From Roseimicrobium gellanilyticum (GTDB taxonomy: Bacteria > Verrucomicrobiota > Verrucomicrobiia > Verrucomicrobiales > Verrucomicrobiaceae), in NCBI RefSeq assembly GCF_003315205.1, contig NZ_QNRR01000001.1:62001-126000 (forward strand): DNA of 64,000 bases, given 5' to 3'. The notes under the pieces are model-generated. The model had not been told where the DNA came from. It saw only the letters and a list, made by a program, of their open reading frames with translations, and made no database searches. Of this stretch, positions 17,917 to 26,874 are shown one piece after another. The first letter of the stretch is position 1, and each line of letters opens with the position of its first letter. Position numbers and translations under genes: made by a program.

Positions 17917-18492
17917 TCAAGCAAAATCGCGATCGCTGCGGGATTCTTGTTTAGGGATTTTGGCAAGTTCTTCAAGCAGTTGCTTGCGCTGAGGTGGCAG
18001 CGGACGGTGATAAACATCGTGCAGGAGGGCAGCCGCGCCCTTCTGCCCATCCCCCAGGCCCAGTTCCGAGCAAAGGCGGGTCTCGTATCGCTGGACCAGT
18101 CTTTCCGAGGGTTCGTGCTCCACGAGGTAGTCCAGGCTCAGTGTCAGCAACTCGTGAATACCACCCAGCGGTGTTTCCTTTTCGGCCACCAGATCAATAA
18201 GCTTGCTGAAGTAAGTGGCGGCCAGCACCCGCAGGTAACTGGCTCGGAGCTGCAGTCGCGGGTTCGTGAGATGCACTTCACGCAGGGTGTGTAAATCGGT
18301 CTTTGGGTTGCGGGCCCACACCACCTCGCAGGTGACGAAGAGATCCAGCCGTCCTGCAAAAGGGGACTTGGGCTGGAGAGCACCCTTGGCCACCGTCTTG
18401 AAGAGCCCGTCCTCCGCCGAGCACCAGTGCACGATCAGACTGGTTTCGGTGAGCCGGGTGCGGTTGATGAGGATGGCACTGGAAGTTTCCAA
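17917..18492 (-). CDS. recO: DNA repair protein RecO
   Basis: The open frame runs much further upstream, antisense to the SDR gene, but RecO homology begins only at ETSSAILINRTRLTE. A TTG at 18492 fits as start because it is preceded by GGAGG with an 8-nt spacer. This gives 191 aa. The N-terminal OB-fold strand pattern (ET.LIV.WCSAEDGL...VAKGA..PKSPFAG.L) and the helical C-terminal region match RecO, which with RecF/RecR loads RecA at gaps. It is shorter than the usual about 240 aa and lacks the Cys4 zinc module seen in some homologues. It is divergent from the SDR operon across about 93 bp. Confidence 0.75.
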   Translation of the reverse strand: METSSAILINRTRLTETSLIVHWCSAEDGLFKTVAKGALQPKSPFAGRLDLFVTCEVVWARNPKTDLHTLREVHLTNPRLQLRASYLRVLAATYFSKLIDLVAEKETPLGGIHELLTLSLDYLVEHEPSERLVQRYETRLCSELGLGDGQKGAAALLHDVYHRPLPPQRKQLLEELAKIPKQESRSDRDFA

Positions 18493-18585
18493 ATAGAAAT
18501 GCCTCCGGATGGGGTGGGGAAGAAATATGAAACCTTCTTTTCCACGGAATGTAAAGGCTTGCAGAGCTCGTGGCGTTCCGATTTT

Positions 18586-19359
18586 ATGACGCCCGGCATG
18601 AGCATCGCCATCGATCTGACTGGAAAAACCGCCCTCATCACCGGGGCATCGCAAGGCATTGGCGCCTGCATGGCACGCACGTTTCACCAAGCGGGCGCCA
18701 CCGTGGTGATCAATCACCCTGGCATGGGCAGCACCGCTGCGGATGCGGCGTCCCTCGCCGCGGAGCTTGAGCAGGAACGCGCAGGAAGTACCCTCGTGGT
18801 GGAGGCGAATGTCGCAAGCGCGGAGGCAGTGCAGGCCATGATGCAGAAAGTACGCGAAGCCTGCGGTGGACTCGATTACCTCATCAATAATGCCGCCATC
18901 ATCCGTGACCGCACCGTCGCGAAGATGTCGCTGGAGGAATGGCAGTCCGTGATGGATGTAAATCTCTCCGGGGTCTTCCACTGCTGCAAGCATGCGCTGG
19001 AGATCATGCGTGATCACGGCGCCATCGTGAGCATGGGCAGCATCGCTGCGATCCAGGGGTTCTACGGCCAGGCAAACTACGCTGCAGCGAAGGCAGGCGT
19101 GCAGGCGATGATGCGGGTGATCAGTCGCGAGGCGGCGAAGCGTGGCATCCGCGCCAATGCCATCGCGCCAGGGGTGGTGGATACCTCCATGGCGGCGACT
19201 ATTCCGGAGCATGTGCGCGCGGAGATGCTGAAGAATGTGCCACTGGCCCGCTTCGGCACGGTGGAGGAGATTGCGCATGTGGCGCTTTTTCTTTGCTCGC
19301 CACTCGCGTCCTATGTCACCGGGCAGACCATTGAGGTGAACGGAGGCTGGCGCGGATGA
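18586..19359 (+). CDS. Short-chain dehydrogenase/reductase (FabG/3-hydroxybutyrate dehydrogenase-like)
   Basis: Starting at MTPGMSIAIDL the protein is about 257 aa (a second ATG four codons later is equally possible). It has the SDR cofactor motif TGASQGIG, the NNAAI motif and the catalytic Ser-Tyr-Lys set (SMGSIAAIQG, then YAAAK). The C-terminus (ASYVTGQTIEVNGGW) is typical of FabG-like enzymes. It reduces or oxidises a 3-hydroxyacyl compound with NAD(P). The stop codon overlaps the start of a 3-ketoacid CoA-transferase gene (ATGA), and a thiolase follows. 3-Hydroxybutyrate dehydrogenase is therefore the most attractive specific role, by inference. Confidence 0.82.
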   Translation: MTPGMSIAIDLTGKTALITGASQGIGACMARTFHQAGATVVINHPGMGSTAADAASLAAELEQERAGSTLVVEANVASAEAVQAMMQKVREACGGLDYLINNAAIIRDRTVAKMSLEEWQSVMDVNLSGVFHCCKHALEIMRDHGAIVSMGSIAAIQGFYGQANYAAAKAGVQAMMRVISREAAKRGIRANAIAPGVVDTSMAATIPEHVRAEMLKNVPLARFGTVEEIAHVALFLCSPLASYVTGQTIEVNGGWRG

Positions 19360-20891
19360 GGGCCGCTGCGCGAGTCGTCTCTGTGGAGGAAGCCGTGGCC
19401 GCGATCCCGGATGGCGCGACCGTGGCCGTGGGGGGCTTTGTAGGGGCCGGGCATCCGGAGATGCTCACGGCGGCGCTGGAGCGCCGCTTTCTCGCGGGAG
19501 ACGGACCCCGTGATCTCACCCTGATGTATGCGGCAGGGCAGGGCGACCGTGCGTCGCGTGGACTGAATCATCTCGCTCACGAAGGCCTCTTGAAACGGGT
19601 CATTGGTGGACACTGGAACCTTGCTCCGAAGCTGGGAAAGCTGGCGCTGGAAAACAAGATCGAGGCGTATAACATTCCCCAGGGGGTGGTGTGTGTCCTG
19701 TTTCGAGAGATTGCTGCGAAGCGTCCGGGCATCTTTACCAAGGTCGGGCTGAATACCTTCATCGATCCTGTGCATACGGGAGGCCGCATGAATGCACGTA
19801 CGACGGAGCCTCTGGTGGAGCGGCTCGCGATGGATGGCGAGGACTGGCTGCGCTACCGCACCGTGCCAATCCATGTGGGGCTCATCCGCGCCACCAGTGC
19901 GGATGCGCGGGGGAATCTCACGATGGAGCGCGAGGGTCTCGTGGGGGAAGTCCTGCCCATCGCCCAGGCGGCACGCAATCACGGCGGCATCGTCATCGCA
20001 CAGGTGGAACGCCTCACGGAAGGCAGCGTGGATCCCAAGGCGGTGCGCGTGCCCGGTGCGCTGGTGGATTATGTCGTGGTGTCCGATGCGGAGCAGCACG
20101 CGCAGACCTTTGGCGAGCAGTATAATGAGGCGTACGTCACCGCGTTGGGCGAGAAGCTGGAGCCGCCACGGCTCTCCTTCTCTGAGCGCAAAATCATCGG
20201 GGCTCGTGCGCTGCAGGAGATACGACCCGGTGAAATGGTGAACCTGGGCATTGGCCTGCCCGAGGCAGTGGCGTCCGTGGCAGCGGAGACAGGCAGGTTG
20301 CGGGACTTTACACTCACCGTGGAAAGCGGGCCTGTGGGCGGCGTGCCGGCCTCAGGTTTGAGCTTTGGCTGCAGTCATCGCCCGGAGGCGGTGATCGACC
20401 AGCCATCGCAGTTCGACTTCTACGATGGGGGGGGCATGGACATCGCGATCCTCGGCGCGGCGGAGATCGATGCCGAAGGCAGCGTGAATGTGAGCATGAT
20501 GTCCGGCCGCTTTGCCGGAGTGGGTGGCTTTGTGAACATCGCGCAGAGTGCAAAACGTCTCGTCTTCTGCTGCACTTTTACGGCAGGGGATCTCGCGGTG
20601 GAGATGCAGGAGGGGGGCCTCCGCATCATGCGGGAGGGGAAGCACTCCAAGTTTGTGAAGCGGGTGCAGCAGGTCTGCTTTCACGGCCCCACCGCCATGC
20701 GTGAGGGACGAAAGGTCATTTATGTCACGGAGCGGGCAGTTTTTGAGCTGACCCCACAGGGGCCGGTACTCGTCGAGCTGGCTCCGGGAATCGATCTCCA
20801 ACGCGATGTGCTGGATCGTATGGAGTTTGCGCCTGTGGTACAATCGACACGCACGATGCCCTCCGAATGTTTCCCGCAGCGCCTGTCCTGA
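19356..20891 (+). CDS. Fused alpha-beta 3-oxoacid/acetate CoA-transferase
   Basis: The 511-aa enzyme fuses both class I CoA-transferase subunits. The alpha half starts with PDGATVAVGGFVGAGHPEML. The beta half (from about 280) has GIGLPEAVA and the catalytic-Glu segment TVESGPVGG. Layout and length match E. coli YdiF and propionate CoA-transferases. It moves CoA between acyl groups, e.g. acetyl-CoA or succinyl-CoA to acetoacetate. It overlaps the SDR gene by 4 nt and is separated from the thiolase start by one base, so the three are translationally coupled. The set suits activation of acetoacetate for cleavage to acetyl-CoA. Exact acyl specificity is not readable from sequence. Confidence 0.88.
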   Translation: MRAAARVVSVEEAVAAIPDGATVAVGGFVGAGHPEMLTAALERRFLAGDGPRDLTLMYAAGQGDRASRGLNHLAHEGLLKRVIGGHWNLAPKLGKLALENKIEAYNIPQGVVCVLFREIAAKRPGIFTKVGLNTFIDPVHTGGRMNARTTEPLVERLAMDGEDWLRYRTVPIHVGLIRATSADARGNLTMEREGLVGEVLPIAQAARNHGGIVIAQVERLTEGSVDPKAVRVPGALVDYVVVSDAEQHAQTFGEQYNEAYVTALGEKLEPPRLSFSERKIIGARALQEIRPGEMVNLGIGLPEAVASVAAETGRLRDFTLTVESGPVGGVPASGLSFGCSHRPEAVIDQPSQFDFYDGGGMDIAILGAAEIDAEGSVNVSMMSGRFAGVGGFVNIAQSAKRLVFCCTFTAGDLAVEMQEGGLRIMREGKHSKFVKRVQQVCFHGPTAMREGRKVIYVTERAVFELTPQGPVLVELAPGIDLQRDVLDRMEFAPVVQSTRTMPSECFPQRLS

Positions 20892-20892
20892 T

Positions 20893-22059
20893 ATGAAATG
20901 GCCGACCCCCATCTATGTTGTCGAAGCGAAGCGCACGCCCATTGGCCGCTTTTGCGGTGGGTTGAAGGAAATGTCACCGGTGGAGCTGGCACTGGCGGTA
21001 GCGCAGACTGTGATGCCGGATGAACTGGGCGGGCAGGTGGATGAAGTAATCCTCGGCCAGGTGCTGCAGGCTGGCTCGGGCATGAATGTGGCGCGGCAGC
21101 TCGTGCTGCAACTGGGCCTCGCACAGAGTGTGACGGGTTTCACGGTGAATATGGTCTGCGCCTCCGGCATGAAGGCCGTGGCGCTCGGGGCAGATGCCAT
21201 CGCGTCTGGACAATCCTCCGTGGTGCTCGCGGGTGGCGTGGAGTCCATGAGCCGTGCGCCGCACTATGCGCGCAACGTGCGGGAAGGGACGAAGCTGGGC
21301 CATGCCACCCTGGAGGACTCCATCTTTGTGGATGGCCTGACGGATCCAATTCTCAAAGTGGGCATGGGTGAGACGGCGGAGCGCATTGTGGATGCCTGCG
21401 GCATCACCCGTGAGGCGCAGGATGTCTTTGCGATGACCAGCCAGGAGCGCGCGGCCGCAGCAGTGGAGGCCTTTCAGCGGGAAATCGTGCCGGTGGAAAC
21501 AAAGGCCGGCATGATCACCCATGACGAGCATCCGCGTGCAGACACCACCCCGGAGAAGCTGGCGAAGCTGAAGCCCGCCTTCCGCAAGGATGGCACGGTG
21601 ACCGCAGGGAATGCTTCAGGCGTCAATGATGGTGCCGCGCTGTTGCTTCTGGCTTCAGAGGAGGCGGTGCAGAAGTACGAACTGCAGCCTCGCGCGCGCC
21701 TGATTGCGGGTGTTTCTACCGGTTGTGAACCGGCGACGATGGGATTGGGGCCTGTATCCGCCGTGCAGAAGCTGCTGAAGGAAACGGGCTGGTCCATGGA
21801 TCAAGTCGATGCCATGGAGATCAACGAGGCCTTTGCTGCGCAGACCCTCGCATGCGCCGAGCAACTTGGCGTGGATCGCGCGAAGCTGAATCGCCGTGGT
21901 GGCGCGATTGCCCTGGGGCATCCTGTGGGCTGCAGCGGTGCTCGTGTGCTGGTGACCTTGTTGCACATCCTCGAAGACGAGGAACTGAAGCGCGGTGTGG
22001 CGACTCTGTGCGCCGGTGGCGGCATGGGCATTGCGATGGCGATGGAGCGGGTGGAGTAG
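20893..22059 (+). CDS. Acetyl-CoA C-acetyltransferase (thiolase)
   Basis: The start at MKWPTPIYVVEAKRTPIGRF, one base after the previous stop, gives 388 aa, the normal thiolase size. The acylated cysteine is Cys89 in NMVCASGMKAV. The catalytic His lies in GGAIALGHPVGCSGAR and the second Cys in TLCAGGGMG near the C-terminus, so the active site is complete. It splits acetoacetyl-CoA to two acetyl-CoA, or condenses them. As the last gene of the SDR/CoA-transferase/thiolase operon it likely completes ketone-body-type catabolism. Confidence 0.93.
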   Translation: MKWPTPIYVVEAKRTPIGRFCGGLKEMSPVELALAVAQTVMPDELGGQVDEVILGQVLQAGSGMNVARQLVLQLGLAQSVTGFTVNMVCASGMKAVALGADAIASGQSSVVLAGGVESMSRAPHYARNVREGTKLGHATLEDSIFVDGLTDPILKVGMGETAERIVDACGITREAQDVFAMTSQERAAAAVEAFQREIVPVETKAGMITHDEHPRADTTPEKLAKLKPAFRKDGTVTAGNASGVNDGAALLLLASEEAVQKYELQPRARLIAGVSTGCEPATMGLGPVSAVQKLLKETGWSMDQVDAMEINEAFAAQTLACAEQLGVDRAKLNRRGGAIALGHPVGCSGARVLVTLLHILEDEELKRGVATLCAGGGMGIAMAMERVE

Positions 22060-22095
22060 AGCCTCGCGATTCGGCTGACATGGAGGAGAGGGTGC

Positions 22096-23421
22096 CTACT
22101 CATCCCTGCTGCCCGCGTCCTCATGCTCCAGCGACCTTCTGCTCGTCTCTGCCGCAATGAACACACACGCAATCGTGATGGCACCCATCACGATCAGATA
22201 CACCGCGATGGGCCAGGGCTCGTTGTCGCTCCACTTGAGAAGGCCGGTCGCAATGAGGGGCGCCAGCCCACCGGCCAACGGAGAGGCAAGCTGATAGCCC
22301 AGGGAGGTGCCGGTGTAGCGCGTGCGCGTGCCAAAGAGTTCCGAGAAAAACGCGGCCTGCGGCCCATACATGGCAGAGTGGCCGATCATTCCGAGGACGA
22401 TGGCCGTCCATACCAGCAGGGTGTTCTGCGTGTCCACCAGCCAGAAGAAAGGAAATGCCAGCAGCACCAGGAAGAAGGCACCTCCCAGATAAACCGGGCG
22501 GCGACCGACGCGGTCTGAGATGGCGCCAAACCACGGAATGGTGACCAACTGGATGGCGCTGCCCAGCAACACGCCATTCAGAGGAGTACTCTTCGGGAGA
22601 CCAAGCTTCTCGGTGGCATAGGTCAGCACCCACACAGTGAAGATGTAGAAGAAGGCGTTCTCCGCGAGACGTGCACCCATGGCGAGCAACACATTGCCGG
22701 GATGTGTCTTCAGTACTTCCAGCACGGGCATCCTGGCAGGCGGCTTCTCCTTCTTTGCCTGCTCAAAGGCGGGACTCTCCAGCACCCGCAGGCGGATGAA
22801 GAAGCCAATGCCCGTGAGAAAAATGCCAAGCAGGAAGGGCACACGCCAACCCCAGTCAAGGAAAGTCTCCTGCGGCATCAAGTTGAAAAGACTCATGACC
22901 CCCGTGGCCAGAAGCATGCCCGCCGGCACACCCGCCTGCACCCAACTGGCATAGAGCCCGCGCTTCTCCTGTTTCGCATGCTCCACCACCATCAGAACGG
23001 CGCCGGCCCACTCTCCACCCACGCCGAGTCCCTGAATGAATCGCAGAAACACCAATGAGATGGGTGCCCAGATGCCAGCCGCTTCATATGTGGGTAGCAG
23101 GCCGATGGCACAGGTGGCCAGCCCCATCATCATGAGGGTAGTCACCAGCATCGACTTGCGTCCGATGCGGTCACCGTAGTGTCCGCAGATCACGCCGCCC
23201 AAAGGACGGGCGAAAAAGCCCACTGCATACGTCGCGAAGGACGCCATGGTCCCCATAAGCGGGTCGAAGGTGGGAAAGAAGAGTTTGTTGAAGACCAGCG
23301 CAGCCGCCGTCCCGTAGAGGAAGAAGTCGTACCATTCGATGGCCGTGCCGACGAAGCTGGCGGTCACCACGCGGCGCATCGCATGCGGATGGGGTGGTGA
23401 GGCAGGAACGGATGAAGACAT
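22096..23421 (-). CDS. MFS transporter, metabolite:H+ symporter (MHS) family
   Basis: The 441-aa protein has twelve predicted membrane segments and the MHS hallmarks: FVGTAIEWYDFFLYGTAAAL in segment 1, the loop GHYGDRIGRKSML, and R.IQGLGVGGEWAGA in segment 4. Members (ShiA, ProP, KgtP) import organic acids or osmolytes with protons across the inner membrane. The gene converges with the thiolase operon with a 36-bp gap. Uptake of a short organic acid such as hydroxybutyrate is an attractive but unproven match. Confidence 0.88.
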   Translation of the reverse strand: MSSSVPASPPHPHAMRRVVTASFVGTAIEWYDFFLYGTAAALVFNKLFFPTFDPLMGTMASFATYAVGFFARPLGGVICGHYGDRIGRKSMLVTTLMMMGLATCAIGLLPTYEAAGIWAPISLVFLRFIQGLGVGGEWAGAVLMVVEHAKQEKRGLYASWVQAGVPAGMLLATGVMSLFNLMPQETFLDWGWRVPFLLGIFLTGIGFFIRLRVLESPAFEQAKKEKPPARMPVLEVLKTHPGNVLLAMGARLAENAFFYIFTVWVLTYATEKLGLPKSTPLNGVLLGSAIQLVTIPWFGAISDRVGRRPVYLGGAFFLVLLAFPFFWLVDTQNTLLVWTAIVLGMIGHSAMYGPQAAFFSELFGTRTRYTGTSLGYQLASPLAGGLAPLIATGLLKWSDNEPWPIAVYLIVMGAITIACVFIAAETSRRSLEHEDAGSRDE

Positions 23422-23586
23422 GGGAGAGCTGGAGGCGGAAGAAAAACGGGTCGTCGATGCAACTTCTCTCGGAAGCTCAATGTGAAGGTTCTACCAAAAA
23501 TAAATGAATGCCTATGAGAATATCCTTACGCCCGCTTATCTTTGTGCCTGATCACTCACGGCTCGTGAATTTCATCCCCCTCCCCC

Positions 23587-23991
23587 ATGTCCAGCCCTCT
23601 TCGCATCGTCCACTACCGGGCCACTTCCCCTTCATTTGTTCAACGGCTCGGTCCCTATAAAATCGAGTCTCTGGTGGCTCCGGAGGATGAGCGTGCTGCC
23701 ACGGCGTACCGCGTGTGCATTGAGCCGCACCAGACCACCGGCGTGAGCTACCACAAGGTGGCGGAGGAGTTCTACTATGTGCTGTCCGGCAGTGGCACGG
23801 CCATCCTGAATGGCGAACCCTTCAAGCTGGCGGCGGGTGATTTCCTGCGCCTGCCTCCGGGCACGACGCATGGCTTCGTCACTCAGGAGGAGGAGCTGGT
23901 GATGCTGGATTTCCACACGCCGGGCTCGCGACCGGACCATGATGTCTACTTTGTCGGCGCGACTCCAGAGGGGTTCACGGTCAAGGAGTAG
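23587..23991 (+). CDS. Small cupin-domain protein
   Basis: The 134-aa protein is a single conserved cupin barrel. Motif 1 is recognisable around YHKVAEEFYYVLSGSGTAILNG and motif 2 around GDFLRLPPGTTHGF; His, Glu and the second His are potential metal ligands. Such small cupins may be isomerases, dioxygenases or sugar-binding proteins, and nothing here distinguishes them. There is no signal peptide. It lies alone between the MFS gene and prfB. Confidence 0.75.
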   Translation: MSSPLRIVHYRATSPSFVQRLGPYKIESLVAPEDERAATAYRVCIEPHQTTGVSYHKVAEEFYYVLSGSGTAILNGEPFKLAAGDFLRLPPGTTHGFVTQEEELVMLDFHTPGSRPDHDVYFVGATPEGFTVKE

Positions 23992-24072
23992 GGCTGGAAA
24001 GAGGCGCGGCCGCTGCGAGGGAGAGATACGTATCTTTTCTTGCGCAGCCGCCATGGTGTGGCTACCTGACCT

Positions 24073-25219
24073 ATGGACCAAGCCAAGACCGTCATCACTG
24101 ATATGCAAGCCTTCGACACCGAGAGCCTGAAGGGCCGCCTCGGCGCGCTCCGGAGGTATCTTTGACGTCGCGAAGCTGAAATCCGAACTGGAGACGCTCG
24201 AGGAACAGACCGCTACGCCTGAGTTCTGGAACGATCAGGACACGGCGCGCAAGGTCATCGGGCGCGTCAACGCGATCAAGGGCCAGCTCGAGCCGCTGGC
24301 TGCGTTGGAAACGCGGCTGGAGGATTTTCTCGTCCTGGGTGAAATCGCCGAGCATGAGAATGACCTCGCCTCCTGGAAAGAGGTGGAGAAGGAATTTGCG
24401 GCTCTCGACAAGGCGCTCGGCGAGTTCGAACTCACCGTGATGCTCAGCGGCGAGTATGACAAGAACGGTGCCTTCATGACCATCCACTGCGGTGCGGGCG
24501 GCACCGAGTCCTGCGATTGGGCAGACATGCTCCTGCGCATGTACACCCGCTGGTCTGAGCGCTCCGGCTTCAAGGTGGAAATGGTGGACTTCCAGCCCGG
24601 TGAAGAAGTGGGCGTGCGCAACGCCACCTTCAAGGTCACGGGTGACTACGCCTTCGGGAAGCTGAACTGCGAACGAGGCGTGCATCGCCTGGTGCGCATC
24701 TCACCCTTCGACGCGGCGAAGAAGCGCCACACCAGCTTCGCCAGTGTGGATGTGACGCCCGACATCGAAGACGACGGCGGCATCGAGCTGAATGAGGCCG
24801 ACATCAAGTTTGAAACCTACCGAGCCGGCGGCAAGGGCGGCCAGAACGTGAATAAGGTGGAAACGGCCGTGCGCCTCATCCACGCTCCCACGGGCATCAT
24901 CGTGAACTGCCAGGTGCAGCGCTCTCAGGGCAAGAATCGCGAAATGGCGATGCACATGCTCAAGGCCAAGCTGTACCAGCTTGAGCAGGACAAGAAGAAG
25001 TCCGAGATGGAACGCCAGTACGGTGAGAAGGGTGATGTGGCCTGGGGCAACCAGATTCGCAGCTACGTCTTCCAGCCGTATCAAATGGCCAAGGACCACC
25101 GCACCGGGGAAAAGACCGGCAACATCCAGGCCGTGATGGATGGCGACATCGACGCCTTCATCGAAGCCAAGCTCCGCGGCCGCAAGGCGGGTGAGAGCGA
25201 TGGGGATGAGGAGGTGTAA
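24073..25219 (+). CDS. prfB: Peptide chain release factor 2, expressed by programmed +1 frameshift
   Basis: The coding sequence is 24073-24162 joined to 24164-25219, giving 381 aa. The first frame has 30 codons (ATG GAC CAA ... AGG TAT CTT) followed by an in-frame TGA. Slippage at CTT-TGA-C continues into the long frame ([15 protein letters not shown]). RF2 features follow: the stop-codon-recognition SPF tripeptide in [15 protein letters not shown] and the peptidyl-hydrolysis GGQ motif in [14 protein letters not shown]2 releases peptides at UGA and UAA, and the shift is the classical autoregulation: slow UGA decoding favours frameshifting. A gene finder without this rule would call a truncated start near 24305. 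Confidence 0.95.
24152..24166 (+). promoter_or_regulatory. prfB programmed +1 frameshift site
   Basis: GGAGG-TAT-CTT-TGA-C: an internal Shine-Dalgarno-like GGAGG lies 3 nt before the slippery CTT, followed by the in-frame TGA and a C. This matches the conserved bacterial RF2 recoding signal and joins the two frames described under prfB. Confidence 0.95.
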
Positions 25220-25249
25220 GGAGAAGGGATAAGGGAGTCGCGGCAGTTC

Positions 25250-25285
25250 GTGCTTCTGCTCTGGCATGGACCGGTGCAGAAGCAC
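25250..25285 (+). terminator. Hairpin between prfB and trmD
   Basis: GTGCTTCTGC (25250-25259) pairs perfectly with GCAGAAGCAC (25276-25285). It lies 30 nt after the prfB stop and 40 nt before the trmD start. It lacks a U-tract, so it may be a weak terminator, a processing site or an attenuating leader for trmD. Confidence 0.35.
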
Positions 25286-25324
25286 GCTTGCTCACTCTGC
25301 GCCTCCTGCTACTTGTGCCGCATC

Positions 25325-26002
25325 GTGCTTGCTGACATCATCACCCTCTTTCCCGAAGTCGTAAACGTCCCGCTGGGCTCCAGCATCATGGGGCGGGCAC
25401 GGGACAAGGGGCTGTTTCAATTTCGTGTGCATGACCTGCGGGAGCAGGGCATGGGGAAGTATCGCCAGGTGGATGATGAGCCGTATGGCGGCGGCCCGGG
25501 CATGGTGCTCCGGCCAGAGCCCATCTTTGCGACTTTGGAGCCGTTGCGCACGCCGCAGAGCCGCGTGTTGCTGATGACGCCGCAAGGGAAGCCCTTCAAG
25601 CAGGAGGATGCCGTGCGGCTCAGCAAGGAGGAGCACCTTATCTTCTTGTGTGGTCACTACGAAGGTGTGGACCAGCGCATCGTGGAGAGTTGCGTGGACG
25701 AAGAGCTGAGCCTCGGCGACTACGTGCTCACGAATGGCGCGATCGCCGCCGCGGTGATGATCGATGCCATCGTGCGTCTCTTGCCCGGAGTGCTCGGTGA
25801 TGATGAGAGCGCGGTGCAGGAATCCTTTGGCGAGTCTGGTTTGCTGGACCATCCGCACTACACCCGTCCGGCGGAGTGGCGTGGCATCAAGGTACCGGAT
25901 ATCCTGCTTTCCGGTGACCACGGGAAGATTGCCAAGTGGCGCAAGGAGCAGGCGCTCGAGCGCACAAAGGCGAATCGGCCGGATTTGCTCGAAGGAAAGT
26001 AG
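25325..26002 (+). CDS. trmD: tRNA (guanine-37-N1)-methyltransferase
   Basis: The family starts with M.IDI.TLFPE, so a GTG at 25325 (reading MLADIITLFPEVV) is preferred over the ATG 25 codons earlier; this gives 225 aa. Diagnostic motifs are present: YGGGPGMVL, LCGHYEGVDQR and the trefoil-knot SAM-binding segment LGDYVLTNG. The conserved DDESAVQESF and DHPHYTRP follow. It methylates G37 of tRNAs and prevents +1 frameshifting. It is not in the usual rpsP-rimM-trmD-rplS cluster here but follows prfB by about 105 bp. Confidence 0.92.
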   Translation: MLADIITLFPEVVNVPLGSSIMGRARDKGLFQFRVHDLREQGMGKYRQVDDEPYGGGPGMVLRPEPIFATLEPLRTPQSRVLLMTPQGKPFKQEDAVRLSKEEHLIFLCGHYEGVDQRIVESCVDEELSLGDYVLTNGAIAAAVMIDAIVRLLPGVLGDDESAVQESFGESGLLDHPHYTRPAEWRGIKVPDILLSGDHGKIAKWRKEQALERTKANRPDLLEGK

Positions 26003-26078
26003 TCCGCCGAGCTTCGTCGGCGGGGGCGACAAGGCCTGCAAACACCAGCAGACTACAAGCGTCTCAGGCAGGTGAGCG

Positions 26079-26128
26079 CAGGCCCAAGGAGAGGGAACGC
26101 CTCGTTCCCTTCAGGGTGAAACGTCCCA
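26079..26128 (+). repeat. Left REP arm of the RAYT locus (family 1)
   Basis: CAGGCCCAAGGAGAGGGAAC... continues through the palindromic core to ...AAACGTCCCA. It matches the right arm in inverted orientation apart from one extra C in the right copy and lies just past the RAYT stop codon. Confidence 0.85.
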
Positions 26129-26153
26129 TGACGAATCCATCCCAGCTAACGTC

Positions 26154-26807
26154 TCAGTCCTCAACCGGAGCGAATTTCCTCGCTAGCTCCGTCTCATAGA
26201 GCGTGTATTCACCCTCTCGCAGTTTCGCCTTGGAAGGATTCCTCCTGATATACCTCACACAATTCGCGAAATGGTTCCCATCCCGAATGAGTCGGTCAAA
26301 GTAATCCACTTGCCAAAGCGTTCCCCGCCTTCCGGCCAACCTGTTGATGGGATGTGTTGAAGAGCCCTTCCACGATTTCATGATTTCCTTGAGATCCGAC
26401 TCGATGTGCAGGGACGTCAAGGTGTGCGCGTGATTGGGCATGATCACCCATGCGTGATGCCAGTAGAGCACCTCATCAGAATGCCGCAGCGTGGCTTCCA
26501 CAAGAGCGCGGCAGCCGGGGTCTCGAAGCAAACAAGAACCATGTCCGGCATCCAGCCACGCATCCATCTTGGCTGAAAAGCGTTTGTGGTATTCTTTCTG
26601 CACTTCCGCGGTCCACGGCTCAGGATGATGGGAAAGCCAGATTTCGCGTTCTTGTTTCCATTGAGCGCGCAGCTTGGCGGGTACAGCGTCGGCGAGGCGG
26701 ATTGTGAGGAAGTAGGTGCGATCGGGTTGCTGCCAGTGAGGGAGGCGGTTGGCGGTCTTCGCGACGTGGTCGAAGGGGTTATAAAAGTGTAGCGACTCGC
26801 GGTCCAT
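26154..26807 (-). CDS. REP-associated tyrosine transposase (RAYT, Y1/HUH family)
   Basis: The 217-aa protein shows the IS200-like Y1 transposase fold. The HUH metal motif is in VIMPNHAHTL (His126, His128). The downstream segment WQVDYFDRLIRD offers the likely nucleophile Tyr169, and VRYIRRNP closes the conserved region. An N-terminal insert relative to small IS200 TnpA is usual for RAYTs, which are single-copy, domesticated-looking proteins that nick and join REP DNA. The gene is complete, has no partner ORF and is enclosed by inverted REPs. It lies on the same strand just downstream of the Rieske/desaturase operon and might be read through from it. Confidence 0.85.
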   Translation of the reverse strand: MDRESLHFYNPFDHVAKTANRLPHWQQPDRTYFLTIRLADAVPAKLRAQWKQEREIWLSHHPEPWTAEVQKEYHKRFSAKMDAWLDAGHGSCLLRDPGCRALVEATLRHSDEVLYWHHAWVIMPNHAHTLTSLHIESDLKEIMKSWKGSSTHPINRLAGRRGTLWQVDYFDRLIRDGNHFANCVRYIRRNPSKAKLREGEYTLYETELARKFAPVED

Positions 26808-26874
26808 CGCTGGATGGTTGCGCGATATGAATGCAGAATCAAGGTCGGTGATATGCCATGGTGATGGTGGATCG

